From: Pelobacter sp.
GTDB lineage: Bacteria > Desulfobacterota > Desulfuromonadia > Geobacterales > Pseudopelobacteraceae
Direction of reading: 5' to 3'
Assembly (NCBI GenBank): GCA_030824515.1
Contig: JAVBXN010000035.1
Span: 1 to 49,944, forward strand
DNA: 49,944 nucleotides
In this document: in pieces, positions 16,667 to 24,516 of the stretch
Position numbering within the stretch: the stretch's first letter is position 1
Layout of the letters: each line of letters starts with the position of its first letter
Program-made: the position numbers and the translations under genes
The notes under the pieces: generated by a model
What the model saw: the letters and a program-made list of their open reading frames with translations, nothing else
What the model was told of the DNA's origin: nothing
The model's database searches: none

Positions 16667-17566
16667 ATGAAAATCAGAATCATGCTGGCCATTGTCATGC
16701 TGCTGGGGGTATCCGGTTTCGCATTCGGGGATGAAGTTGATGAGCGCTTTCAGAAGGCACGCAAGTATCTCGATGATAATAATGCGGTGATCACATCCAC
16801 GACGGAGCAGGCCTATACCCAGGAGTATATTCTGATGAACGGCGAAGGTCTGCCCAAAAAGGGCTCTATCGGTGCGCAAAGGCGCCTGACTGCGATCACT
16901 TCCGCCAAGGTTGTGGCCCAGAGGCGTTTGGCCGAACTGCTGGAAGGGGTGTCTGTTGTCAGTGAAACTACTGTAAAGGATTCGGAGTTGGCATCGGATG
17001 TGATCAAGTCCGCTGTGACCGGATTTATCAAGGGCTCACAGGTTGTGGTTCAGGACTGGAATGACCGGGAAGGCACCGCTCTGGTGATAATCAAGGTGGG
17101 GCTGAACGGACCGAAAGGTTTTGCTTCGGCAATCTATGAGAAGATCCTGTCGGAACCCAAGATCAAGCAGGAACTCGATAAACCGGTTTATTCTCCTCCA
17201 GTTGACGTGGCGGTTCCGACTGCAGTGGCCTATGACGGTCTGGTGATTGACGCAACCGACTACAGCTTTCGTCCGGCCCTGATCAACCGGATTTTCAATA
17301 CCAAAGGGGAAGTGTTGTACGACCCTGCCAAAATCAGCCAGAAGGTCCTGGTGGAGCAGGGTTGTGGCGAATACACCAACAGTGTTGACAAGGCCAGGGC
17401 CGCGTTGGGAAAACGGGGCGTCAAGAATCCGCTGGTGGTCAAGGCTTCCGGCACGGTCAGTCAGTCCGATCTGCAGGTGGCGGATGATACCGCGGTTCAG
17501 ATCTTCTCGGCCAATCAGGGTAGTGGTTTCATGGCTGATGCCCGGGTAGCGTTCGTTCTGAAATAG
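16667..17566 (+). CDS. Exported LPP20/FlgT-like protein
   Basis: The 299-residue protein has a signal peptide (MKIRIMLAIVMLLGVSGFAFG). A segment TSAKVVAQRRLAELLEGVSV followed by ETTVKDSELASD matches the LPP20 / FlgT N-terminal pattern, in which a conserved Ala-Arg-rich helix leads to a Val-rich sheet. The C-terminal half (from TAVAYDGLVIDA) contains FNTKGEVLYDPAKIS and a repeat-poor beta region of the kind found in FlgT-like envelope proteins. There is no lipobox cysteine, so it is probably periplasmic. It lies 48 bases after the lipoprotein gene and ends at a strong terminator. Confidence 0.65.
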   Translation: MKIRIMLAIVMLLGVSGFAFGDEVDERFQKARKYLDDNNAVITSTTEQAYTQEYILMNGEGLPKKGSIGAQRRLTAITSAKVVAQRRLAELLEGVSVVSETTVKDSELASDVIKSAVTGFIKGSQVVVQDWNDREGTALVIIKVGLNGPKGFASAIYEKILSEPKIKQELDKPVYSPPVDVAVPTAVAYDGLVIDATDYSFRPALINRIFNTKGEVLYDPAKISQKVLVEQGCGEYTNSVDKARAALGKRGVKNPLVVKASGTVSQSDLQVADDTAVQIFSANQGSGFMADARVAFVLK

Positions 17567-17586
17567 AATCGAATGCGACGCTGTGG

Positions 17587-17626
17587 AAAAAACCCGCCGG
17601 CCTGTTGAGGCAGGCGGGTTTTTTTT
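17587..17626 (+). terminator. Rho-independent terminator after the LPP20-like gene
   Basis: AACCCGCC (17591-17598) pairs with GGCGGGTT (17613-17620), with an inner CCT/AGG pairing, and eight T residues run from 17619. It lies 20 bases after the stop codon. Confidence 0.85.
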
Positions 17627-17635
17627 GTGGCATGC

Positions 17636-17663
17636 TTGAAAAGCGGTTCCATGAGCGTACAAT
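17636..17663 (+). promoter_or_regulatory. Probable sigma-70 promoter of the DUF362/polyferredoxin operon
   Basis: TTGAAA (17636-17641) and TACAAT (17658-17663) are separated by 16 bases. The set lies directly after the upstream terminator and 27 bases before ATG 17691. Confidence 0.45.
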
Positions 17664-17690
17664 TGCTGGATCTTGAGATGGGGGTGCTTA

Positions 17691-18575
17691 ATGGATAGGC
17701 GAACATTTATCAAGTCAGCCGGAGTTGCAACAGCATTGGCGCCGGTGTTGATCAGGCAGGCTTTTGCCGCGAAAGAGCCTTCGCTGCTGGCGGTGGCTGA
17801 AGGGGTCGATTATCCGGCAATTACTCGCAAGGCTATCAACGCCATTGGCGGGATGAAGCGCTTTGTCAAGGCTGGTGACGTTGTGGTCGTGAAACCCAAT
17901 ATGGGCTGGGACCGCTCCGTTGAGCAGGCCGCAAATACCCACCCGCTGGTGGTAAGGGCGATTGTCGAGGAGTGTCTGTCCGCCGGGGCAAAAAAAGTAA
18001 AGGTTTTTGATTACACCTGTAACGATGCCCGTCGTTGTTATGTAAACAGCGGCATAGAAAGCGCGCTAAAGGGAATGAAAAGGGTTGAATGTAAGCAGAT
18101 CGAGCCGGAGCGCTTTAAAAAGGTGCCTTTGAACGGTCAGTTTCTCAAGGAATGGGAGCTTTATGATGAAGCTCTTTTGGCAAATGTATTCATAAACGTG
18201 CCGATTGCCAAGCATCACGGCCTTTCAAAACTGACCCTCGGATTGAAGAACATCATGGGCATCATGGGAGGCAATCGCGGATTCATACACCGCAATCTCG
18301 ATACCGCTCTGGCCGATGTGAATTCATATGTCCGCAGTCACCTGACCGTTATCGATGCCACCCGCATTCTGACAGCCCATGGTCCGCAGGGGGGCAGCCT
18401 GGCAGATGTCAAACGGCTCGACAAGGTGATAGCCTCGGCGGATATCGTGGCCGCCGATGCTTTTGCCACGACCCTGTTCGGTATGAAACCTCCTGATATT
18501 CCTGCTACGTTATCGGCATACAGGCGGGGGCTTGGTGAAATGAATCTGGACCGGATCAGGATTGTCAGGGTGTAG
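17691..18575 (+). CDS. DUF362-family protein with Tat signal
   Basis: ATG 17691 begins a twin-arginine signal (MDRRTFIKSAGVATALAP), so the folded protein would be exported. The body carries DUF362 features: DVVVVKPNMGWDR near residue 65, AGAKKVKVFDYTCN, FINVPIAKHHGLSKLTLGLKNIMG and VIDATRILTAHGPQGG. DUF362 proteins often come with iron-sulfur partners, and here a NapH-like membrane polyferredoxin is encoded immediately downstream, which suggests a joint electron-transfer role. Length is 294 residues. The frame extends six codons upstream, but only ATG 17691 places the RR motif at the N terminus. Confidence 0.85.
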   Translation: MDRRTFIKSAGVATALAPVLIRQAFAAKEPSLLAVAEGVDYPAITRKAINAIGGMKRFVKAGDVVVVKPNMGWDRSVEQAANTHPLVVRAIVEECLSAGAKKVKVFDYTCNDARRCYVNSGIESALKGMKRVECKQIEPERFKKVPLNGQFLKEWELYDEALLANVFINVPIAKHHGLSKLTLGLKNIMGIMGGNRGFIHRNLDTALADVNSYVRSHLTVIDATRILTAHGPQGGSLADVKRLDKVIASADIVAADAFATTLFGMKPPDIPATLSAYRRGLGEMNLDRIRIVRV

Positions 18576-18579
18576 CAGG

Positions 18580-20145
18580 TTGAAACCAAGATTGTCTCGC
18601 ATATCCCAGTTGCTGTTTCTGGCAATATTCATGGCTTTGTTCGTGATGACCGAGTATCGCGGGCAGGATCAGATAAACGTGGCGGTAAATTCATTTTTCC
18701 GCAGCAACCCTTTGGTGCTGGCCGGCTATCTGCTGGCGGTAAAATCGTGGACCTGGCTATTGTTGCCAGCGGTGTTAATGGCAGTTGCAACGCTGCTGCT
18801 GGGGCGTTTCTTCTGCGGATGGATCTGCCCGCTTGGTACGCTGCTGGATCTGATGAGATTCAAGAAAAAATCCACCACCGCTTTTAGGCTGCCGCTGGGC
18901 AATTTCAAATTTTGGCTCTTGACGGCACTGCTGACGGCATCGTTTTTCAATATCAACCTGGTTGGACTGCTTGATCCGATAGCAATTCTGTTACGAGCGC
19001 TGACATTTTTCTTTTACCCCCTGCTTGGACTGGGTGTCCGGGAAGGGTGGGTCGAGCTGTATCATCTCATTGGAGAAAAGCGCGATAGTCTTGCTCCCGC
19101 CTACGGTCTTTTGCGTGATCATCTGCTCCCATTTCGCAATACAATTTACCCTTTGGCGCTCTTTTCGACTTTGATCCTTTCGGGCATTGTTTTCCTGGAA
19201 CGGGTCGAGACCAGGGCCTGGTGCCGCCATCTCTGCCCGTTGGGAACACTCTTGGGCTGGTTGGGTATGTTTTCACCATTCAGGCGTGTTCCAGCCGAAC
19301 TTTGTGCCGACTGCGGGCAGTGTCGCGAATTATGCCCCTCGTTGTTTGAGCAGGAAGCGCCGGCTGTTGGTGAGTGTTTCCGCTGCCTGAGTTGTGAACG
19401 GGGCTGCCCGGACTCCAGAGTCTCATTTCGACCTGTTTTGCAGCTGAAAAATGCGGGGCCGCTGATCCCTGAGAGACGTGTGTTGCTGGGTGGCATTGCA
19501 ACCGGTTTGTTGCTGGTCGTGCCGGCCCGTTTCCGTTTCCCAGAAAGTGAGACAAGGTTGCTGCGACCTCCTGGTGTGCGCGATGAAAACGAATTCCTGA
19601 AGAAATGTGTACGTTGTGGAGAATGCATGAAAGTCTGTCTCAAAAATGCGCTGTATCCGGCCACCTGGCAGTCCGGCATCGAAGGCTTTTACACTCCGGT
19701 GGTGATTCCGCGGCTGGGTTACTGCGAGTATAACTGTACCCTGTGCGGCCAGGTCTGCCCCACCGCCGCGATACCTGACCTGTCGGTTGAGAACAAGCAA
19801 TGCGAGGTGCTGGGCAAGGCGGTTTTTGATAAAAACCACTGTCTGCCCTTTGCAAAAAAAATTGATTGCATTGTCTGTGAAGAGCATTGTCCGATTCCGG
19901 ACAAGGCGATCCGGTCCCGAGAGGTGATGATGACCGGGCCGGATGGCGCCGAACGGATCGTGAAGGAACCGTATGTAGTTGAAGACATTTGTAACGGATG
20001 CGGCATCTGCGAGAATGTTTGTCCGCTTGAAACAAAGGCTGGCATCCAGGTTTTTGCCGTCAGGAATCGCACTCCGATTGTCCGCTCGACTGCTCGAAAA
20101 TTGCTGCCGGACAAATCGGAATATCCGGAGTATGATACCAGATAA
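18580..20145 (+). CDS. NapH/MauN-like membrane polyferredoxin
   Basis: The N-terminal half is membrane-embedded, with segments such as QLLFLAIFMALFVM, WTWLLLPAVLMAVATLLLG and FWLLTALLTASFF, and contains the FCGWICPLGTLLD motif of NapH-like proteins and a second CRHLCPLGTLLG. The soluble part carries many Cys clusters: CADCGQCRELC, CFRCLSCERGC, CVRCGECMKVC, CEYNCTLCGQVC, CIVCEEHC and CNGCGICENVC. These point to several [4Fe-4S] clusters that pass electrons at the membrane. TTG 18580 gives the family-like MKPRLSRISQLLF start; TTG 18562, overlapping the upstream stop, is the alternative. It is probably cotranscribed with the DUF362 gene. Confidence 0.85.
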   Translation: MKPRLSRISQLLFLAIFMALFVMTEYRGQDQINVAVNSFFRSNPLVLAGYLLAVKSWTWLLLPAVLMAVATLLLGRFFCGWICPLGTLLDLMRFKKKSTTAFRLPLGNFKFWLLTALLTASFFNINLVGLLDPIAILLRALTFFFYPLLGLGVREGWVELYHLIGEKRDSLAPAYGLLRDHLLPFRNTIYPLALFSTLILSGIVFLERVETRAWCRHLCPLGTLLGWLGMFSPFRRVPAELCADCGQCRELCPSLFEQEAPAVGECFRCLSCERGCPDSRVSFRPVLQLKNAGPLIPERRVLLGGIATGLLLVVPARFRFPESETRLLRPPGVRDENEFLKKCVRCGECMKVCLKNALYPATWQSGIEGFYTPVVIPRLGYCEYNCTLCGQVCPTAAIPDLSVENKQCEVLGKAVFDKNHCLPFAKKIDCIVCEEHCPIPDKAIRSREVMMTGPDGAERIVKEPYVVEDICNGCGICENVCPLETKAGIQVFAVRNRTPIVRSTARKLLPDKSEYPEYDTR

Positions 20146-20265
20146 GCTGTTTACAATTGGATCGATATAATCGATTTTCAGCTTAATGGATTGACTTGTC
20201 AGCCGTTTATCAGTAATATTCGCTCCTTACTGCGTTCAATTTATCCAGCTTCGGGAAGGCCAATT

Positions 20266-20583
20266 ATGCAGAAAATTCCATTGATGCTTGCAAAAGCGGG
20301 AATGGTTTTGGCGCGCGACGTTTTTCGTGGCGATTCTCCGGTCGGGATGCCGATCTGCGGCAAGGACACGGTACTGACTGATTCGCTGATTACACGTCTT
20401 GATCAGATGGATGTCCAGACGGTTTATGTAGACGGGCATCCGGTTTGGGAAGAAGGAGAGCGCACTTTTGACGAACTGTTGCAGAGTCTTGACATGCGCT
20501 TTGAGAAGAGTCGTCAGGAACCGCTGAACTCCATGCTGTATGATATCTACAAGGCGTACCTCGCCAAATCCATGGGGGCCTAA
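20266..20583 (+). CDS. Small protein resembling the N-terminal domain of HD-GYP/HDOD signalling proteins
   Basis: The 105-residue protein begins MQKIPLMLAKAGMVLARDVF and continues PICGKDTVLTDSLITRL and VQTVYVDGHPV. This pattern of LAxGMVLAxDV, a Gly-rich turn and a final V-strand is often found directly ahead of HD-GYP or HDOD domains. ATG 20266 has a GGAAGG ribosome site; the open frame extends further upstream without such a site. The stop is one base from the GTG start of the HDOD gene, so it may be the detached N-terminal domain of that protein acting in trans. No enzyme residues are seen. Confidence 0.65.
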   Translation: MQKIPLMLAKAGMVLARDVFRGDSPVGMPICGKDTVLTDSLITRLDQMDVQTVYVDGHPVWEEGERTFDELLQSLDMRFEKSRQEPLNSMLYDIYKAYLAKSMGA

Positions 20584-20584
20584 G

Positions 20585-21430
20585 GTGGAAGACAAGCGCA
20601 GCGAACTCAAAAAAATCATAATGGACACCCGGACGTTGCCCACGTTACCGAATGTCATTAACAAGCTGAACGCCTTGTCCGACAACGACAAGGCCTCGGT
20701 GCAGGAAATGGCCAGGATCGTCTCATCGGACCAGGTGCTATCGGCCAGAATACTGCGTTTGGCAAATTCTCCCTCCTATGGATTTTATCGCGTTTCGACA
20801 ATCTCCAATGCAATGATTCTGCTGGGGGTCAACGTTGTCAAGAGCCTGGCGCTTTCTTCCTCCATATTCGCCATAATGGAGAAGAACAGCGTCGGTTTGT
20901 GGGAACATTCATTGGGGGTCGGTGTGGCCGCTAATCTGCTGGCCCGTAAGCTGGGTTTGCCGGAATGCGAGGAAATTGCGACAGCAGCGCTTCTGCACGA
21001 CATCGGCAAGGTGATAGTCAGCTTGAAATGCAGCGAAGCTGCCAAGGAGATTCAGGATCTGGTCGATGAGCGGCATTTGTATACCATGGACGCGGAGCAT
21101 GAAGTCATCGGCACCGATCATGCCGAAATTGGCGGCTGGCTGTCCAAGAGCTGGTTTCTGCCGGATAAGCTCAGCGAACCGATCGCTTTTCATCACGATG
21201 TGGACAAATCCCAGAATCATCGCATCAAAACTTCGGTTGTGCATATTGCCGATGTGCTGATCAAGGCCAGCGGATTCGGGAACAGCGGCGACCGTTATGT
21301 TCCTGTGATGCAGCAGATTGCCTGGGATACGCTTAAGCTTAATGAGCAGATTATGACCGAGTTGGTGACCGAGATAGAAGACAAGCTGGTTGAAGTCAGA
21401 AATTTCAGTCTGGAAATGATGAGCGAGTAA
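20585..21430 (+). CDS. HDOD-domain signalling protein
   Basis: HDOD domains are catalytically reduced relatives of HD phosphohydrolases and act in regulation. The protein (281 residues) has LPTLPNVINKLNALSDND, VSSDQVLSARILRLANSPSY, AMILLGVNVVKSLALS and TAALLHDIGKVIVS near residue 140, then EVIGTDHAEIGGWL and IAFHHDV. The start GTG 20585 follows GGGGGCCTAAG directly after the upstream stop, indicating coupling. Its own stop overlaps the ATG of the GGDEF gene (TAATG). The three genes form one signalling operon, plausibly linked to cyclic-di-GMP. Confidence 0.88.
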   Translation: MEDKRSELKKIIMDTRTLPTLPNVINKLNALSDNDKASVQEMARIVSSDQVLSARILRLANSPSYGFYRVSTISNAMILLGVNVVKSLALSSSIFAIMEKNSVGLWEHSLGVGVAANLLARKLGLPECEEIATAALLHDIGKVIVSLKCSEAAKEIQDLVDERHLYTMDAEHEVIGTDHAEIGGWLSKSWFLPDKLSEPIAFHHDVDKSQNHRIKTSVVHIADVLIKASGFGNSGDRYVPVMQQIAWDTLKLNEQIMTELVTEIEDKLVEVRNFSLEMMSE

Positions 21431-22350
21431 TGTTTCAACCGGCCCGAATTACCATTGTATCATCTGATATCCAACTGGTTTCCCATCTGCAACTTCGCCT
21501 GCACAGCAAGGGGTATCAGGCCAGCGGCATGCACTGCATCGACTCGGTGTTGGGGGCATTCTACTCCGACCCTCCCGACCTTCTGCTGATTGATTTGTCG
21601 GCCAACATGGAATGCGGAACCAAAATAGTTTCCACGTTGCGAAGTGACAGTTTTTTCAGCGTGATCCCGATCCTGGGCCTGATCGCCGTGATTGATAATG
21701 ACCGTTTGAATTGGGACAGTTGCCCGCTGGACGACTTCATTTCTCTTCCGCTCGATTTCAACGAACTCTTTTCCCGAATTAATCTCTCATTCTCACGAAT
21801 GAAACGCATTTTCGACAACAATCCCTTGACCCGATTACCCGGCAATACCTCTATCCAGCGGGCGATAGAGGATGCCATGGGCGAGCCGGTGTCGGTCTGC
21901 TATGTGGATATAAACCACTTCAAACCCTATAACGATGAATACGGTTTTTCCCATGGTGATGAAGTAATCCGCATGACGGCGCGGATCATGTTCAATGCGG
22001 TGCGTGATTCCGGTGGCGGATTCTGTGGACATATCGGTGGGGATGATTTTGTCTGTATTGTCCCAAATGTATGTGCCGAAACTGTCTGCCAGACGATCAT
22101 CAGGCACTTCGATCTGATTGTGCTGGATCTGTTTGATGAAGAAACTAAAAAGCGCGGCTATTATCCCGGCTCGAATCGCAAAGGCGAGAAGGAAGACGTG
22201 CCGCTTTTGTCGGTTTCCATCGCCGTGGTTCCGATGGACATGCCAAAGTTGCGTCATGCGGCCAAGGTTGCGGAAGTGGCCGCCGAACTGAAAAAAATGG
22301 CCAAGGACTCCAACGGTAGCCGTTACGTGGTCGATCAGCGCCGCAATTGA
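21430..22350 (+). CDS. Receiver-like plus divergent GGDEF-domain protein
   Basis: Residues 1-125 look like a response-regulator receiver (ITIVSSDIQLVSHL, then DLLLIDLSANMECG with a candidate phospho-Asp). The usual Lys-Pro near the end is replaced by SLPLDF. Residues 130-300 form a GGDEF domain (NPLTRLPGNTSIQ, VCYVDINHFKPYND, HIGGDDFVCIVPN). The signature reads GGDDF with an Asp in place of Glu, and the RxxD inhibitory site normally just upstream is missing, so diguanylate cyclase activity is possible but uncertain. It overlaps the HDOD gene by one base and ends before a strong terminator. Confidence 0.85.
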   Translation: MFQPARITIVSSDIQLVSHLQLRLHSKGYQASGMHCIDSVLGAFYSDPPDLLLIDLSANMECGTKIVSTLRSDSFFSVIPILGLIAVIDNDRLNWDSCPLDDFISLPLDFNELFSRINLSFSRMKRIFDNNPLTRLPGNTSIQRAIEDAMGEPVSVCYVDINHFKPYNDEYGFSHGDEVIRMTARIMFNAVRDSGGGFCGHIGGDDFVCIVPNVCAETVCQTIIRHFDLIVLDLFDEETKKRGYYPGSNRKGEKEDVPLLSVSIAVVPMDMPKLRHAAKVAEVAAELKKMAKDSNGSRYVVDQRRN

Positions 22351-22380
22351 AAACTGTGATAATTTCAAGGCCATTCAATA

Positions 22381-22415
22381 AAAAAGGCGCCCTCCATCCG
22401 GAGGGCGCCTTTTTT
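22381..22415. terminator. Bidirectional terminator between convergent GGDEF and cytochrome genes
   Basis: AAAAAGGCGCCCTCC (22381-22395) and GGAGGGCGCCTTTTT (22400-22414) form a perfect 15-bp stem with an ATCC loop. T tracts occur in both directions, serving the plus-strand GGDEF gene and the minus-strand cytochrome gene. Confidence 0.9.
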
Positions 22416-22435
22416 ATTGAAAAGATCAGGCTGTT

Positions 22436-23461
22436 TTACATCTTATGGCATTTTCCGCAATCATCCTGAACCGAGAAAGCGTCCTTGCCTTTGTTATGAC
22501 AGGCGCCGCAGGATTTGCCAGCTTCCATCTCGGCCATGGTTGCTTTGAGCGTGCCGGATTTGAAGGGGAATATTTTGGTGTGGCAATCAAGGCATTTGTA
22601 AGCCTGGGTGTGGAAGTCATGGCTGAATGCGGCTTCACCGGCCGATGTCTTGAATGTGATCTTGCCCGGCTTCATGCCTTTGTGGCACTTGTCGCAATCG
22701 CCGTTTGATGCAAAGGCATCCTTGCCGTTGTGGCATATTCCGCAGGATTTGCCCTTTGCCATATCATCCATGGTGGCTTTTCCAACAACGGTTTTGTAGG
22801 GGAAGTTCTTTGTGTGGCAATCCTTGCACCCGTAGGCCTGGGTATGGAACTCATGGCTGAATGTGGCCGGAGTCACACCTTTGAGGTTGAAGGTGATCTC
22901 CTTGGGTTTCAGCCCCTTGTGGCAGCGGTCGCAGTTGGCTGTCACGGCAAATGCTTTCTTGCCGTTATGACAGGCGCCGCAGGTTCGGCCGTTTTCCATC
23001 TCTGCCATTGTCACGGATTTTTCTTTGCCGGTTATGGTCTTGCCGTTGTGACAGCTCTTGCAGGCTCCTCCGGTTTTTGCAATATGGGTGGCATGACTGA
23101 ATACCGCCGTGCCCAGCCCCTTGATGTTGTAGGATACCTCGCGGGGATTACCCTTGTGGCAGCGGATGCAATCTTTTTCAGTAGCCACGCTGAATGCTTT
23201 TATGCCGCTGTGGCATGCTCCGCATGATTTGGTCTTCTCCATTTCAGCCATGGTGAAATGTTTTCTTTTTTTCAGGTTATAGATGGCGTCGTGGCAGATC
23301 CTGCAGTTGTTGAAGTATTTTTTCAGGTGTATCTCATGGCTGAATACAACCGGTTCGGAGTTTTTGAAAGTGTATTTTATGTCTTTTGTTTCAACGGCGC
23401 CGGCGCATATGACTGACATGAAAAACAGTGAAAGGGCCAAGCATAAGGTCTGTTTCTGCAT
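22436..23461 (-). CDS. Dodecaheme c7-type cytochrome (four triheme repeats)
   Basis: The 341-residue exported protein (signal MQKQTLCLALSLFFMSVICAG) contains twelve CxxCH heme sites, in order CRICH, CGACH, CIRCH, CKSCH, CGACH, CDRCH, CKDCH, CGICH, CDKCH, CLDCH, CGACH and CGKCH. They fall into four repeats of three. Each repeat has FSHxxH supplying distal histidines, a MAEM or MDDM segment before the middle heme, and mostly ends CxxCHKG. This is the layout of the Geobacter 12-heme GSU1996-type polymer of c7 domains, periplasmic electron carriers or stores. ATG 23461 follows AAGGAG. A good promoter lies about 40 bases upstream. Confidence 0.92.
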   Translation of the reverse strand: MQKQTLCLALSLFFMSVICAGAVETKDIKYTFKNSEPVVFSHEIHLKKYFNNCRICHDAIYNLKKRKHFTMAEMEKTKSCGACHSGIKAFSVATEKDCIRCHKGNPREVSYNIKGLGTAVFSHATHIAKTGGACKSCHNGKTITGKEKSVTMAEMENGRTCGACHNGKKAFAVTANCDRCHKGLKPKEITFNLKGVTPATFSHEFHTQAYGCKDCHTKNFPYKTVVGKATMDDMAKGKSCGICHNGKDAFASNGDCDKCHKGMKPGKITFKTSAGEAAFSHDFHTQAYKCLDCHTKIFPFKSGTLKATMAEMEAGKSCGACHNKGKDAFSVQDDCGKCHKM

Positions 23462-23508
23462 AAAAACTGCTCCTTGCAACATGATTGAATGACATATACG
23501 AGCGCGAT

Positions 23509-23537
23509 ACTATACAGGCTGAGTCAGGGGTCGTCAA
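23509..23537 (-). promoter_or_regulatory. Probable sigma-70 promoter of the dodecaheme cytochrome gene
   Basis: On the minus strand, TTGACG (23537-23532) and TATAGT (23514-23509) are separated by exactly 17 bases, about 48 bases upstream of ATG 23461. Confidence 0.6.
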
Positions 23538-23586
23538 TTGTAAATTGCCAGGCCCCGGAACTGCAACTAAAAGCTCGGTTTTGCGG

Positions 23587-23615
23587 TTGATAGGATTAGT
23601 GCGCTGTGATATAGG
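23587..23615 (+). promoter_or_regulatory. Possible sigma-70 promoter of the nadC-birA-coaX unit
   Basis: TTGATA (23587-23592) and TATAGG (23610-23615) are separated by 17 bases, with nadC starting 30 bases downstream; it diverges from the cytochrome promoter. Confidence 0.4.
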
Positions 23616-23645
23616 TTGACACTATTTTATGACAAGGTTGCCCAT

Positions 23646-24470
23646 ATGATAATGATTGATCGCATGATAGAGCAGGCATTGCTGGAGGATATTCATACCG
23701 GCGACATTACTACCAAGGCGGTGGTGCCACAACGACGACCAGCCGAAGCACGTCTGATTGCCAAGGAGGATCTGGTGGTCGCCGGGCTCTCGATTGCCGG
23801 AAGAGTGTTCAGCCGTCTTGACCCGGATGTGGTTTTCAGGTCGAACTGTTCAGAGGGTGACCATCTGGCAAAAGGCACGGTTATGGCTACACTGAGTGGT
23901 GACGCCGCCGATCTGTTGATGGGAGAGCGGGTCGCTCTCAACCTGCTTCAGAGAATGTGCGGAATAGCAACGCTCACTTCGAGGTTTGTAGCGGCGGTTT
24001 CCGGCACCAAAGCTCGTATTGTCGATACGCGCAAGACCACTCCCGGCCTGCGTGAAATAGAAAAGTACGCGGTACGGATCGGTGGGGGAATCAATCACCG
24101 GACCGGTCTGTATGACGGCGTTCTGATAAAGGAAAACCATATTGCGGCCGCCGGTGGTATTACGGAAGCGATCCGGCGTGCGCGGGCCTATATCCCACAT
24201 ACACTTAAAATCGAGATAGAAACCGAAACCCCGGAGCAGGTTGATGAGGCCTTGGCAGCGGGTGCCGATATCATCATGCTGGACAACATGACCCTGGATC
24301 AGATGTGCAAGGCTGTTGCTGTAATTGCCGGTCGGGCAGTGGTTGAGGCGTCAGGTGGAGTCAACCTCGATACGGTGCGGGGCATTGCCGAAACCGGGGT
24401 GGATATTATTTCGGTGGGAGCTCTTACCCATTCCCCAAGGGCGATGGATATCTCCATGCTTCTGGACTAG
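23646..24470 (+). CDS. nadC: Nicotinate-nucleotide pyrophosphorylase (carboxylating)
   Basis: This is quinolinate phosphoribosyltransferase, which makes nicotinate mononucleotide from quinolinate and PRPP in de novo NAD synthesis. Diagnostic segments are LLEDIHTGDITT, LNLLQRMCGIATLTSRFV, IVDTRKTTPGLR, GGGINHRTGLYDGVLIKENH, IEIETETPEQ and DIIMLDNM, ending VEASGGVNLDTV and DIISVGALTHS. The protein has 274 residues from ATG 23646, preceded by AAGG; a second in-frame ATG follows two codons later. It is the first gene of a cofactor cluster with birA and coaX. Confidence 0.97.
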   Translation: MIMIDRMIEQALLEDIHTGDITTKAVVPQRRPAEARLIAKEDLVVAGLSIAGRVFSRLDPDVVFRSNCSEGDHLAKGTVMATLSGDAADLLMGERVALNLLQRMCGIATLTSRFVAAVSGTKARIVDTRKTTPGLREIEKYAVRIGGGINHRTGLYDGVLIKENHIAAAGGITEAIRRARAYIPHTLKIEIETETPEQVDEALAAGADIIMLDNMTLDQMCKAVAVIAGRAVVEASGGVNLDTVRGIAETGVDIISVGALTHSPRAMDISMLLD

Positions 24471-24516
24471 GTGCCGGTGGACTTGCAGATCATGGATAGT
24501 TTATAGAGGTAATATC

